From assembly GCA_963580095.1 (NCBI GenBank), contig CAUZJQ010000146.1:1-10131 (forward strand): a stretch of 10,131 nt of DNA. Direction: 5' to 3'. A model generated the notes under the pieces. That model made no database searches, had not been told where the DNA came from, and worked only from the letters and a program-made list of their open reading frames with translations. Origin of the DNA: CAJWLW01 sp963580095 (lineage in GTDB: Bacteria; Verrucomicrobiota; Lentisphaeria; JABSQK01; CAJWLW01). This document shows, one piece after another, positions 1-6,257 of the stretch (its first letter is position 1; each line of letters opens with the position of its first letter). The position numbers were made by a program, and so were the translations under genes.

Positions 1-2
1 AC

Positions 3-812
3 GGCAACGCTTTTCGCCTAACACCGGACGCCGGCACAGAGGTCATGATCACCTACAGCGACGGTTCACCAGCAGTCACCTCGCACGCGGTTGGCAAGGG
101 ACGCGCCATCTTTTTCGGTGCCAATCCCTTTGTCGTAGAACATGTGCCGAACGAGGGTTGGCGCGATTTCTTCACCGCCTGGGTCAAGACCATGGGAGCA
201 CCGACAGGGCTGGACATATGGCGGTTCAAGCTGCCCGATCACCTGATCTGGCAGGAACCCAAGCAGCCGGGCGTATGCCTGACCAACAACCGGGTACTCT
301 GGCAGGAAGAGCAGCCGTCGTATCCGCAGAACTTCGACGTTCACGGCACCTACACCTGCAGCGTAGCGCCAGATGCCATGCCGGACACCAGCAACGCTGA
401 AGTCGCATTCGCAGACGGGCGGCTTACCGACCGGCGAAAATCAATATTCGCCGAGAAACGGGCCCCCAGGAGCTATGAAGATTATGCCAAGCCGGACAGC
501 ACCTGGATGGTCAGTTGGGCAACGACAGAGCCCGTGTCGATCACCTTCGACCTGCAAGCAGGCAGAAACCTACGGGAACTCAAGCTGTGGTTTCGCGACA
601 CCCTGCCGGCGGTCACCGTAGAGGGCAGCACCGATGGCAGGCAGTGGCGCAAGTTAGGCCGGGCCGAAGGTATCGCTGCCGGTGTGGACATCCATGACCT
701 CGTCGTCGACCTGCCCGGCAAGCAGGCCGACCGCTACCTGCGGGCCAACTTCGCAGCACGCCAACCCGGCGAGAAGCTGAGCCTGATCGAAGCGGAAGTG
801 TGGGCCGAGTAA
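3..812 (+). CDS. C-terminal part of a glycoside-hydrolase-like protein with discoidin-like domain (5' truncated)
   Basis: The frame is open from the left edge, so this is the last 269 residues of a longer protein; the first ATG at 45 is internal. Visible residues about 20-70 contain GKGRAIFFGANPF followed by a Trp-rich helix, which resembles the Rossmann-like trimerisation domain of GH42-type beta-galactosidases. There, a strand of this type reports that the gene product restores 'power of the purse' residues near the active site. A short beta-rich linker follows. Residues about 129-269 look like an F5/8 type C (discoidin) or related carbohydrate-binding beta-sandwich: a 'DGRLTD' opening, W-x-V-S-W, 'SITFDLQ', 'VTVEGSTDGRQW' and a final 'LSLIEAEVW' strand. 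The catalytic domain lies outside the window, so the substrate is unknown. It ends in TAA and converges on the dioxygenase gene 73 bp away. The trimerisation-like assignment is tentative; the discoidin-like one is firmer. Confidence 0.75.
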   Translation, partial: GNAFRLTPDAGTEVMITYSDGSPAVTSHAVGKGRAIFFGANPFVVEHVPNEGWRDFFTAWVKTMGAPTGLDIWRFKLPDHLIWQEPKQPGVCLTNNRVLWQEEQPSYPQNFDVHGTYTCSVAPDAMPDTSNAEVAFADGRLTDRRKSIFAEKRAPRSYEDYAKPDSTWMVSWATTEPVSITFDLQAGRNLRELKLWFRDTLPAVTVEGSTDGRQWRKLGRAEGIAAGVDIHDLVVDLPGKQADRYLRANFAARQPGEKLSLIEAEVWAE

Positions 813-885
813 GACAAAAACAACCGACGCCCCGAACCGCACCCCCCTGCCTTTCTCGACTCGCGGTTGAATCAGCCCCGGCCGC

Positions 886-1704
886 TCACTCAAACGGACT
901 GCGCCGCAATCCGTGTCCGTTCACGTCCTCGCCGCGAACCAGGAAAAACTCCCGCGGATACGGTATGCCATCCTTGAAGCTGGTGTAGTCCTTGTCCCCG
1001 AGCACGGCGTCGGCGGCAATGTAACGCAGACCAATATTGCGACGCCAGCGATCCGACAGATTCGGCGATGAGCCGTGGGGCAGCATGACATTGTGAGTTG
1101 CCATTTGCCCGGCCTTCAGCGTGTAGCTCACCTTCAACTCTTCAATGTTCTCCGGCAAAGCCGACGGCTCGATTTCTTCATTGAACAGATCGTTATCCTC
1201 GTCCTTCCCACGCGGCAGAACACCCTTCATGTGCCACTCCGGCAACACCGACATCGTGCCGTTTTCCTCGTCCACGTCGTCCAGTGCGATCCAGACGCCA
1301 CCAGCGTGGTTGCCCGAGACATTCCAATACGGCGCATCCTGATGCCACTTGATCTCCATGCCCGTATGCGGTGGTTTCGACACGCCGCCGCCGGACCAGA
1401 ACAGAATGTTGGGGCCGATCTGACGCTCGATCATATCCAGCAATTTGGGCTCGTTCACAAAATCCCAGAACCACCGTTCCCCCAGTTGATGGGGATTGAG
1501 CCACATTTGCCGCTCGACATCGGGAATGCAGTCGGCGGTTTCCTCGACGATCCGCGTGGCATGCCCCAATATCTCCTGTATCGCCGCATCGGTCAGGAAA
1601 TGATCGGAAATGACGTAGCCCCGCTTCTCGAATTGAGCATGTGCCGCGTCGTCATAGCAGAATGATTCGTGAATCATGGTCTTGCGGGTTTCGCAAACTG
1701 TCAT
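886..1704 (-). CDS. PhyH (phytanoyl-CoA dioxygenase) family Fe(II)/2-oxoglutarate oxygenase
   Basis: A 272-residue protein, the usual length for bacterial PhyH enzymes, which hydroxylate small molecules using Fe(II), O2 and 2-oxoglutarate in the cytoplasm. The N-terminus ('FEKRGYVISDHFLTD') is the standard opening of the family. The iron triad is visible: H121 and D123 in IKWHQDAPYW, and the distal H210 in MLPHGSSPN. R221 or R222, 11-12 residues after it, is the likely 2-oxoglutarate-binding arginine. 'GGVWIALDDVDEENGTMSVLPEWHM' (residues 135-159) is the typical core strand pair. The ATG at 1704 is preferred because GGAG lies at 1711-1714, six bases upstream; the next ATG (1677) has no such site. 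It starts 36 bp after the GH95-like gene on the same strand, so co-transcription is likely. The substrate cannot be read from sequence; the family also covers sugar-, amino-acid- and natural-product-modifying enzymes. Confidence 0.93.
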   Translation of the reverse strand: MTVCETRKTMIHESFCYDDAAHAQFEKRGYVISDHFLTDAAIQEILGHATRIVEETADCIPDVERQMWLNPHQLGERWFWDFVNEPKLLDMIERQIGPNILFWSGGGVSKPPHTGMEIKWHQDAPYWNVSGNHAGGVWIALDDVDEENGTMSVLPEWHMKGVLPRGKDEDNDLFNEEIEPSALPENIEELKVSYTLKAGQMATHNVMLPHGSSPNLSDRWRRNIGLRYIAADAVLGDKDYTSFKDGIPYPREFFLVRGEDVNGHGLRRSPFE

Positions 1705-1714
1705 CGTCGTCTCC
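1705..1714 (-). promoter_or_regulatory. Ribosome binding site of the PhyH-family gene
   Basis: On the minus strand GGAG (1714-1711) is followed by a six-base spacer and ATG. This fixes the start at 1704 over the downstream ATG at 1677. Confidence 0.6.
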
Positions 1715-1740
1715 GTGATAATCGCATGTTACAGGAAGCC

Positions 1741-4164
1741 TCAGAAACGTACACGTTTCTTGAGTCCAAACCAATTGCGTTGCTGCGCCGGCAACGCGGC
1801 AACTGCAAAGCCCAGGTCCTTTTTCCGGACTTTCCCGTCCGACAGCCGGTAGCGCCCGCCGCGACGGGTTCGAAAAGTCAAAAGATCGCCGGTCAAAGGA
1901 CGGCTCTTGCCCCTATCCAGGTCAGCAAGGGTGACGTCGCCGTCGAAAGGATTGCGAACTCTGCAGATCCCGCCCGCTTCGCTGACGATCTCGACAAACA
2001 ACACCCGGTAGTCAACCAGGCGCGCCGAGACAATGAAGGCGCCTTCGGCGCGCAGGTTCGAAAACTGCACCGTACCCCAGGTGGGGGGGATGGTGGGGAA
2101 GACACGGATCAGATCGTGATGGCTTTGCAACAGCATCTCCAACACCGCCGCAGCAGCAGCAAACCCGGTCTCGAGCGTCATCGCAACGCCGCGCGGAGGA
2201 CCCAGGCCAATATTTTGATAGTCGGTGTTGGTGTTGAACGAATTCGGCATGACGAAGCCATCGAGATAGGCTTGCAGAAAGCGATGAGCCATCCTGGCGT
2301 TGCCAGCGCGACCAGCAATCATCGCCGCCCAGGGAAACGAGAACGCCCCCCACTCGCCCGGCCCCTTGAACACCAGGTCATCCAGGCAGCCCTCGACCAG
2401 ACGGCGCTCCGCCGGCGACCGCTCCGGATCGATCACGCCCAGCGGGTAAATACCGATAAGATGACTGTGATGCCGGTGCGTGTGCGGCAGCGGCAAGCCC
2501 GGACGGATAGCCAGGCAAGGGCGCTGCCGCCAGTCCGGCGCCGACTCATGCACCGAGAGCGCCTGCGCTTCGTATTCATGCAGTCCGGTCGGCACGATGG
2601 CGTAAGGCGTCAGGTTACGCAGGACCTCCGCCCAGTGCGCCCGCTCGGGTTCACGCAGCTTGAGCTCCTGCCGCGCCTCGAGCAGCGACTCGAGCAGGAA
2701 GCGCAGAAGCGCCAGGTCGTAATTGTTGTCATCGCCCAGGCTGCCCGGTCGGCCGCAATAGAATTCGGGACTATCGGTAAACGGAATGTGGTATTTGCCC
2801 TCGGAACGTTTCTCGATGATGTGGAGGTACGCCTGCACCATTTCCTTCATGAACGGATAAGCACGTTCGCGTAGGAACCTGCGGTCCCGGGAATACCGCC
2901 AGTGCAGCCAGAAATGGTGCGCGGTCCACGCACCGGCACCGGGCGAGTGTTCGTCCGTGAAAAAACCCGGAAACGGCTCGCCGCCGGGGCCGTGTTCCCC
3001 AGGTATGATCGCAATTTCCTTGCCGTAAAAATAGGTGCCCAGCTGCCGATGCATCGGCAGGTTTCGCCAGTACATCTCATACAGTGGCTCGGCACTCTCG
3101 AGATGGTTCGAGGTGTAGACCGGCCAATAGCTCTGCTGCGTGTTCATGTCGGTAGTGTAGGAACCGCGCCACGGCGGCCAGGCACCATCGGTGGTCCACA
3201 GCCCTTGCAGCGTCACCGGAATATGCCCGGGACCGGGACGCGATGAACAATAGTGCTTGTACATCTCCAGGTAGTAGAGATTTTCGAGATGACTCTCGGG
3301 CAAGCTGATCGCTGAACGTGACCAGAACCGATGCCAGTCCGCCTCATGTTCGCGACGTTTTTTACCGACGCCCCGTTGTCGCCTCTCGGCAAGGAACTGA
3401 AACGCTTCCTCAGTGGTGGCCTCAACATCGGTGCCGGTGACAATCGTCAGTGACAGCCTCAAGCGTCCGGCGCTGCGACGTTCCTCGGCAACGATGCTAT
3501 ACGCTTTGCCAACGGAATAGCGCCGGGTCAAAACCTGCCGCCCCTCGGTCCGGGAAATTTTCGGTGCCGGGTATTTCCACGAGCGAAAATGCTTGCGGCT
3601 GAACGCGTCGGTCGCCGCCGGCCGCAGCCTGACCTCCGGCAGCGGTACGCTCGAATCGCAGCGAATATCGAGCTGCAGCATATCGCTCATGGAATCGACG
3701 ATGCATGAAAACGTCGCCTTGCCGGCGCCAAACTTAAGAGCACCCGAAGCTCGTGCGCGCAGGAGGTCGAGGCGGGCGTCGTAGGCTTTCGTCGGCTGCG
3801 GCCACTGCAGCTCGAGTCGGCCAAGCGACAAGCGTGACGGATGCGGAGGTGGCTCATCAGTAAAACGCTGGTTTCGGCGGCGCAGCGCGATCGCTTCCAT
3901 TTCCTCGATGCGCCCCGCCTCGAAAAGACGGCGAAGGTTGCGGTAATTAAACTCCGGATCATCACCCGGCCATGGTGTGCGGGTCTCCCATACACCATAG
4001 TGATCCAGCGTCACGCACAGTGGCCGGCCATCGCCCCAGATGACTGCGCCCATGCTGCCGTTGGCAAGCGGTAGACCGTCTGTCCACTTGAGCGGGGCGC
4101 GTTCGTAAATCAAATCATGCCGACGCAACAAGGGCTTGAGCAAGTCTGGCGGGATAGCAGTCAT
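1741..4164 (-). CDS. GH95-like (alpha-L-fucosidase family) glycoside hydrolase, divergent active site
   Basis: The protein has the GH95 architecture: an N-terminal beta-sandwich opening with LPLANGSMGAVIWG, an (alpha/alpha)6 barrel, and a C-terminal beta domain after 'EMLLQSH'. Numbering here is from the alternative GTG at 4203 (820 aa); the ATG at 4164 is residue 14. Neither start has a clear ribosome binding site, and conserved sequence begins after residue 30, so ATG was chosen. Family landmarks are Y350-TTDMNTQQSYWPV, the helix 'HWRYSRDRRFL' (434-444), TDSPE (476-480), HTHRHHSHLIGIYP (574-587) and MTLETGF (675-681). Compared from memory with Bifidobacterium AfcA, E480 matches acid E566 and N354 matches N423. 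D352 stands where N421 is expected and E678 where D766 is expected. No signal peptide is visible, so it is probably cytoplasmic. It lies about 120-160 bp downstream of the propeller gene; that gap holds a weak promoter-like pair on the minus strand (TTGTTT 4251-4246, TATACG 4228-4223, 17-bp spacing). Confidence 0.85.
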   Translation of the reverse strand: MTAIPPDLLKPLLRRHDLIYERAPLKWTDGLPLANGSMGAVIWGDGRPLCVTLDHYGVWETRTPWPGDDPEFNYRNLRRLFEAGRIEEMEAIALRRRNQRFTDEPPPHPSRLSLGRLELQWPQPTKAYDARLDLLRARASGALKFGAGKATFSCIVDSMSDMLQLDIRCDSSVPLPEVRLRPAATDAFSRKHFRSWKYPAPKISRTEGRQVLTRRYSVGKAYSIVAEERRSAGRLRLSLTIVTGTDVEATTEEAFQFLAERRQRGVGKKRREHEADWHRFWSRSAISLPESHLENLYYLEMYKHYCSSRPGPGHIPVTLQGLWTTDGAWPPWRGSYTTDMNTQQSYWPVYTSNHLESAEPLYEMYWRNLPMHRQLGTYFYGKEIAIIPGEHGPGGEPFPGFFTDEHSPGAGAWTAHHFWLHWRYSRDRRFLRERAYPFMKEMVQAYLHIIEKRSEGKYHIPFTDSPEFYCGRPGSLGDDNNYDLALLRFLLESLLEARQELKLREPERAHWAEVLRNLTPYAIVPTGLHEYEAQALSVHESAPDWRQRPCLAIRPGLPLPHTHRHHSHLIGIYPLGVIDPERSPAERRLVEGCLDDLVFKGPGEWGAFSFPWAAMIAGRAGNARMAHRFLQAYLDGFVMPNSFNTNTDYQNIGLGPPRGVAMTLETGFAAAAAVLEMLLQSHHDLIRVFPTIPPTWGTVQFSNLRAEGAFIVSARLVDYRVLFVEIVSEAGGICRVRNPFDGDVTLADLDRGKSRPLTGDLLTFRTRRGGRYRLSDGKVRKKDLGFAVAALPAQQRNWFGLKKRVRF

Positions 4165-4323
4165 GCAATTCGAACGGTGGCTTGGTGATTTGACGTCTTT
4201 CACTATGGGTTCATCCGTGAGCCGTATAATCTACCTGTCGTTCAGAAACAAGACCATTCCAAAAAGCATCATCGGAGTAAAGCCACGATTAAAACGGTGA
4301 ATATAAAGAAACTGACGCCCCCC

Positions 4324-5685
4324 CTACTGCATAAACTCGAAGGCATAGAGGTTGGCGCTCTCGAGGATGAAGACGAATGAAACGGAGCGGCCCGCCAACT
4401 CAGCCAGACGCTTGCTGCCTCGCCACTTCACCACCCGGGATTCACCGCTGGTGTCGCCGGTGAACGGCTCGCAATCCTCGCGCGTAAAACCTGCCGTCGG
4501 CACGCCCGCTTCGTCCAGGACTTCAACGCGGATGCTGCCGGAAAAAAAACGTGGATCCATACTCATGCTACGCCGTGTATCAGCGTTGACAGCCAGCTCA
4601 CCACCCGGCCAGATGAACGCACGGGTGCGAATCCAGCCGCCCTGCTCGGTAGCCGTCAGCGAAGCAAACCCGTCTATACGGCTGGTGGCAACGCCGATCG
4701 CCCGGAGATTGAGCGGCGGCGAAGTATCGTGGCAACCTGTACGCCCGGACAGGAACCACCAGAGTACACCATCCCGGGAAATCGGCGGATTCGACGATGT
4801 GCAGATCCAGTCGCTGTACCATGACCCCGGCGGACCGAGCTCCAGAAAAGTGGTGCGCGGCTGGATTCGCTGCCATTGCTGACCATCATAACTGACGACC
4901 AGCTCGCAGTCGACCACATCCGGCTCCACGTGCATGCGCTCGCAGACGCCAAGGTACACGGACTCCCAGCGGAAGCCGGTCATGCTGTAGCATTCCATGT
5001 GCAGCGGATCATCCAGTGCGGACTTAAGTACCAGCTCCGGCACCGACCAGGTCTTGAAGTCCCGGCTGGTCATCCGGTAAACGGCGCGTTCGGCATAGGT
5101 GTCGAACATTTCCGGCGCCCGGCACAGGACAACAAGCTCGCCATTGTCCGGGAAGGTCATGGCTTGCTGCCGATCACTGAACCCGGAGCCGATCGGCTCC
5201 GGCTGCATCTCCCATGTCAGGCCGTCGCGCGAAACCGCTCCCCATAACGCTTCGTTGCCATCTGTCAACCGATGGCACACCAGCTTGTATGGAGCTGTGC
5301 TGTCGTCGGAGTCGATGATGATGTTGGCGCCGTCCATCCTGCCGGGCGGATCAAAGACGATGTTGTTCGCCGTGCTGTCGCGGAATTCGCAGAGACCTAG
5401 ATCCGGCTTCTGCCAATCCACACCGTTGCTGCTGGTGGCGTAGCACAGGCGGGGATGATCGTCGGCGTCAATGGCCAGGTACCACATTCGCAAGCCCCCA
5501 TCGGAGGCCCCATGATGCACCGTGCCGTACAGGAGAACACCAAGCGCCTCCCAGGGACGGTCAACGATCAGCACCGGCTGCGGATGGATCCGCGGCATGT
5601 GGATACGCCGCCGGATACAGGCGGTCTCGGCGATCCAACGTTCGTCGACGGCAAGGAATTTTAACGGTTGATCAGCAGCGGTCAA
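4324..5685 (-). CDS. Five-bladed beta-propeller glycosidase-like protein with C-terminal beta-sandwich
   Basis: A 453-residue protein without a signal peptide. The N-terminal strand 'FLAVDERWIAET' and 'HPQPVLIVDRPWE' precede repeated propeller-blade signatures: 'LRMWYLAID...CYATSSNGVDWQKPDLGL' (65-98), 'AVSRDGLTWEM' (150-160), 'AVYRMTSRDFKTWS' (201-214), 'LVVSYDGQQWQRI' (262-274) and 'AIGVATSRIDGFASL' (329-343). These S-x-D-G-x-x-W turns are typical of the GH32/GH43/GH117-type propeller glycosidases. Residues about 349-453 form a separate beta-rich domain ('GSIRVEVLDEAG', 'VVKWRGSKRLAELAGRSVSFVFILE', 'LYAFEF'), as in many propeller proteins from planctomycete-like genomes. I cannot place it in a characterised family or name catalytic residues; conserved acids such as D171 and E231 are only candidates. 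The TTG start is supported by AAGAGGT just upstream and by conserved sequence ahead of the first ATG (residue 30). It is the first intact gene of the minus-strand set. Confidence 0.8.
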   Translation of the reverse strand: MTAADQPLKFLAVDERWIAETACIRRRIHMPRIHPQPVLIVDRPWEALGVLLYGTVHHGASDGGLRMWYLAIDADDHPRLCYATSSNGVDWQKPDLGLCEFRDSTANNIVFDPPGRMDGANIIIDSDDSTAPYKLVCHRLTDGNEALWGAVSRDGLTWEMQPEPIGSGFSDRQQAMTFPDNGELVVLCRAPEMFDTYAERAVYRMTSRDFKTWSVPELVLKSALDDPLHMECYSMTGFRWESVYLGVCERMHVEPDVVDCELVVSYDGQQWQRIQPRTTFLELGPPGSWYSDWICTSSNPPISRDGVLWWFLSGRTGCHDTSPPLNLRAIGVATSRIDGFASLTATEQGGWIRTRAFIWPGGELAVNADTRRSMSMDPRFFSGSIRVEVLDEAGVPTAGFTREDCEPFTGDTSGESRVVKWRGSKRLAELAGRSVSFVFILESANLYAFEFMQ

Positions 5686-5696
5686 TCCAACCTCTT
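5686..5696 (-). promoter_or_regulatory. Strong ribosome binding site deciding a TTG start
   Basis: On the minus strand AAGAGGT (5696-5690) sits four to five bases before TTG (5685-5683). The match to the anti-Shine-Dalgarno sequence is good, and the reading frame from this TTG gives the conserved N-terminus of the propeller protein. The rare start codon is therefore probably genuine. Confidence 0.55.
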
Positions 5697-5709
5697 GAGC
5701 GTAAAGACG

Positions 5710-5916
5710 TTAACTCTTCATCCACTTCAAGCCCCTTTTGCCAGGCAGCCACGGCATGAGGCGTAGGACGGGCTGCGCTGGCTGTCGTCGCAGGCATTGA
5801 ACTATGTACCATTCATTGTGTGGGATCCGGCCACGGAGGATGCGCCAGATTATTCCTTTACTGGCGCTGCCGAAATATTTCCGCATGCCATCTGCACTGA
5901 TATACCCCTCCGCCAA
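5710..5916 (-). CDS. Orphan small reading frame, possible gene remnant
   Basis: A 68-codon frame from TTG (5916), or 58 codons from ATG (5886), ending in TAA 24 bp before the propeller gene on the same strand. I do not recognise it. The text is protein-like rather than random-looking ('AEGYISADGMRKYFG', 'IPHNEWYIVQCLRRQP', 'LMPWLPGKRGLKW'), with Trp, Tyr and basic residues in a believable pattern, and the open frame continues 13 codons upstream of the TTG without a start. No ribosome binding site fits either start: GGAGGGG (5911-5905) is inside the frame and 18 bases from the ATG. Just upstream in another minus-strand frame, 5960-5931 reads LDVAFGIGHF, loosely like motif I of class I methyltransferases. 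One reading is therefore a decayed, frameshifted gene. It could equally be a chance frame. Confidence 0.25.
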   Translation of the reverse strand: MAEGYISADGMRKYFGSASKGIIWRILRGRIPHNEWYIVQCLRRQPAQPVLRLMPWLPGKRGLKWMKS

Positions 5917-6109
5917 AGGTCGCGCAACCAGAAATGGCCAATGCCGAAAGCGACATCAAGGCAAGGATGGCGATGACAACTGATCATTCTACAAGCATGA
6001 AACAGCGGTTCCTATGATCTGTCTTGAGGGACACACCGAGCCCGCTCGGAAAACACGGTGCCACTGTGTTCCTACGATATACCTGTTCGCCAGAAAAATC
6101 CATGAACCG

Positions 6110-6130
6110 ACAGCCCCACAAGTGGGCTGT
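6110..6130. repeat. GC-rich inverted repeat (hairpin)
   Basis: ACAGCCC (6110-6116) and GGGCTGT (6124-6130) are perfect 7-bp complements around a 7-base loop. No T-run follows on the plus strand; on the minus strand a T5 occurs only about 13 bases later. It does not qualify as an intrinsic terminator and has no gene ending into it. It could be an operator, a relic terminator or chance. Confidence 0.4.
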
Positions 6131-6162
6131 GCCCGATCTGTGTATAACTGAGAAAGCACCCT

Positions 6163-6212
6163 GAAAAGTTCAAAAAAAAACAGCGGTGAGATCGCCCCCA
6201 GTGATCTATAGT
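6163..6212 (+). promoter_or_regulatory. Possible promoter of the FG-GAP gene (UP-like A-tract and -10)
   Basis: TATAGT at 6207-6212 matches five of six bases of the sigma-70 -10 box and would place transcription start near 6219, about 39 bases before the GTG start. The A-rich tract at 6163-6180, including nine consecutive As, falls where an UP element would be (about -40 to -57). There is no recognisable -35 hexamer at the right distance. An alternative -10, TATAAC, lies at 6143-6148, also without a -35. Confidence 0.25.
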
Positions 6213-6257
6213 AGTGCCGCGTCCACTCCTTCGATTACATTCATAAAACGAGACTCC

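Larger units (their letters stand above)
5917..6257. other. Divergent intergenic region with small hairpins, no intact gene
   Basis: This 341-bp stretch separates the minus-strand genes from the plus-strand pair and is more AT-rich than its surroundings. It holds a GC hairpin at 6110-6130, a small CCGAG/CTCGG hairpin at 6036-6049, an imperfect 13-base direct repeat (GTTCCTA-y-GAT-m-T at 6008-6020 and 6068-6080, exactly 60 bp apart, 11 of 13 identical), an A9 tract at 6172-6180 and an AGATC/GATCT inverted repeat at 6189-6207. On the minus strand TAGAAT (5991-5986) is a possible -10 for the left-hand genes, without a good -35. I see no RNA gene or complete coding frame. Confidence 0.5.

Noticed and set aside
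835..868. AACCGC/GCGGTT inverted repeat between the convergent genes, considered as a bidirectional terminator.
   Set aside because: The stem is only 6 bp with a 22-base loop and there is no adjacent T-run, so it is not a convincing terminator.
1075..1665. A 196-codon plus-strand frame opposite the dioxygenase gene.
   Set aside because: It is the antisense shadow of the PhyH-family gene, whose metal-binding triad is clear on the minus strand.
1669..2874. A 401-codon plus-strand frame opposite the GH95-like gene.
   Set aside because: Its translation is Arg/Gln-rich without domain signals, while the minus strand carries conserved GH95 motifs over the same bases.
4223..4251. TTGTTT/TATACG pair on the minus strand, and a perfect TATAAT (4225-4230) on the plus strand, considered as promoters.
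   Set aside because: The minus-strand hexamers are weak matches, and the plus-strand -10 has no -35 and would transcribe antisense; noted only in the GH95-like entry.
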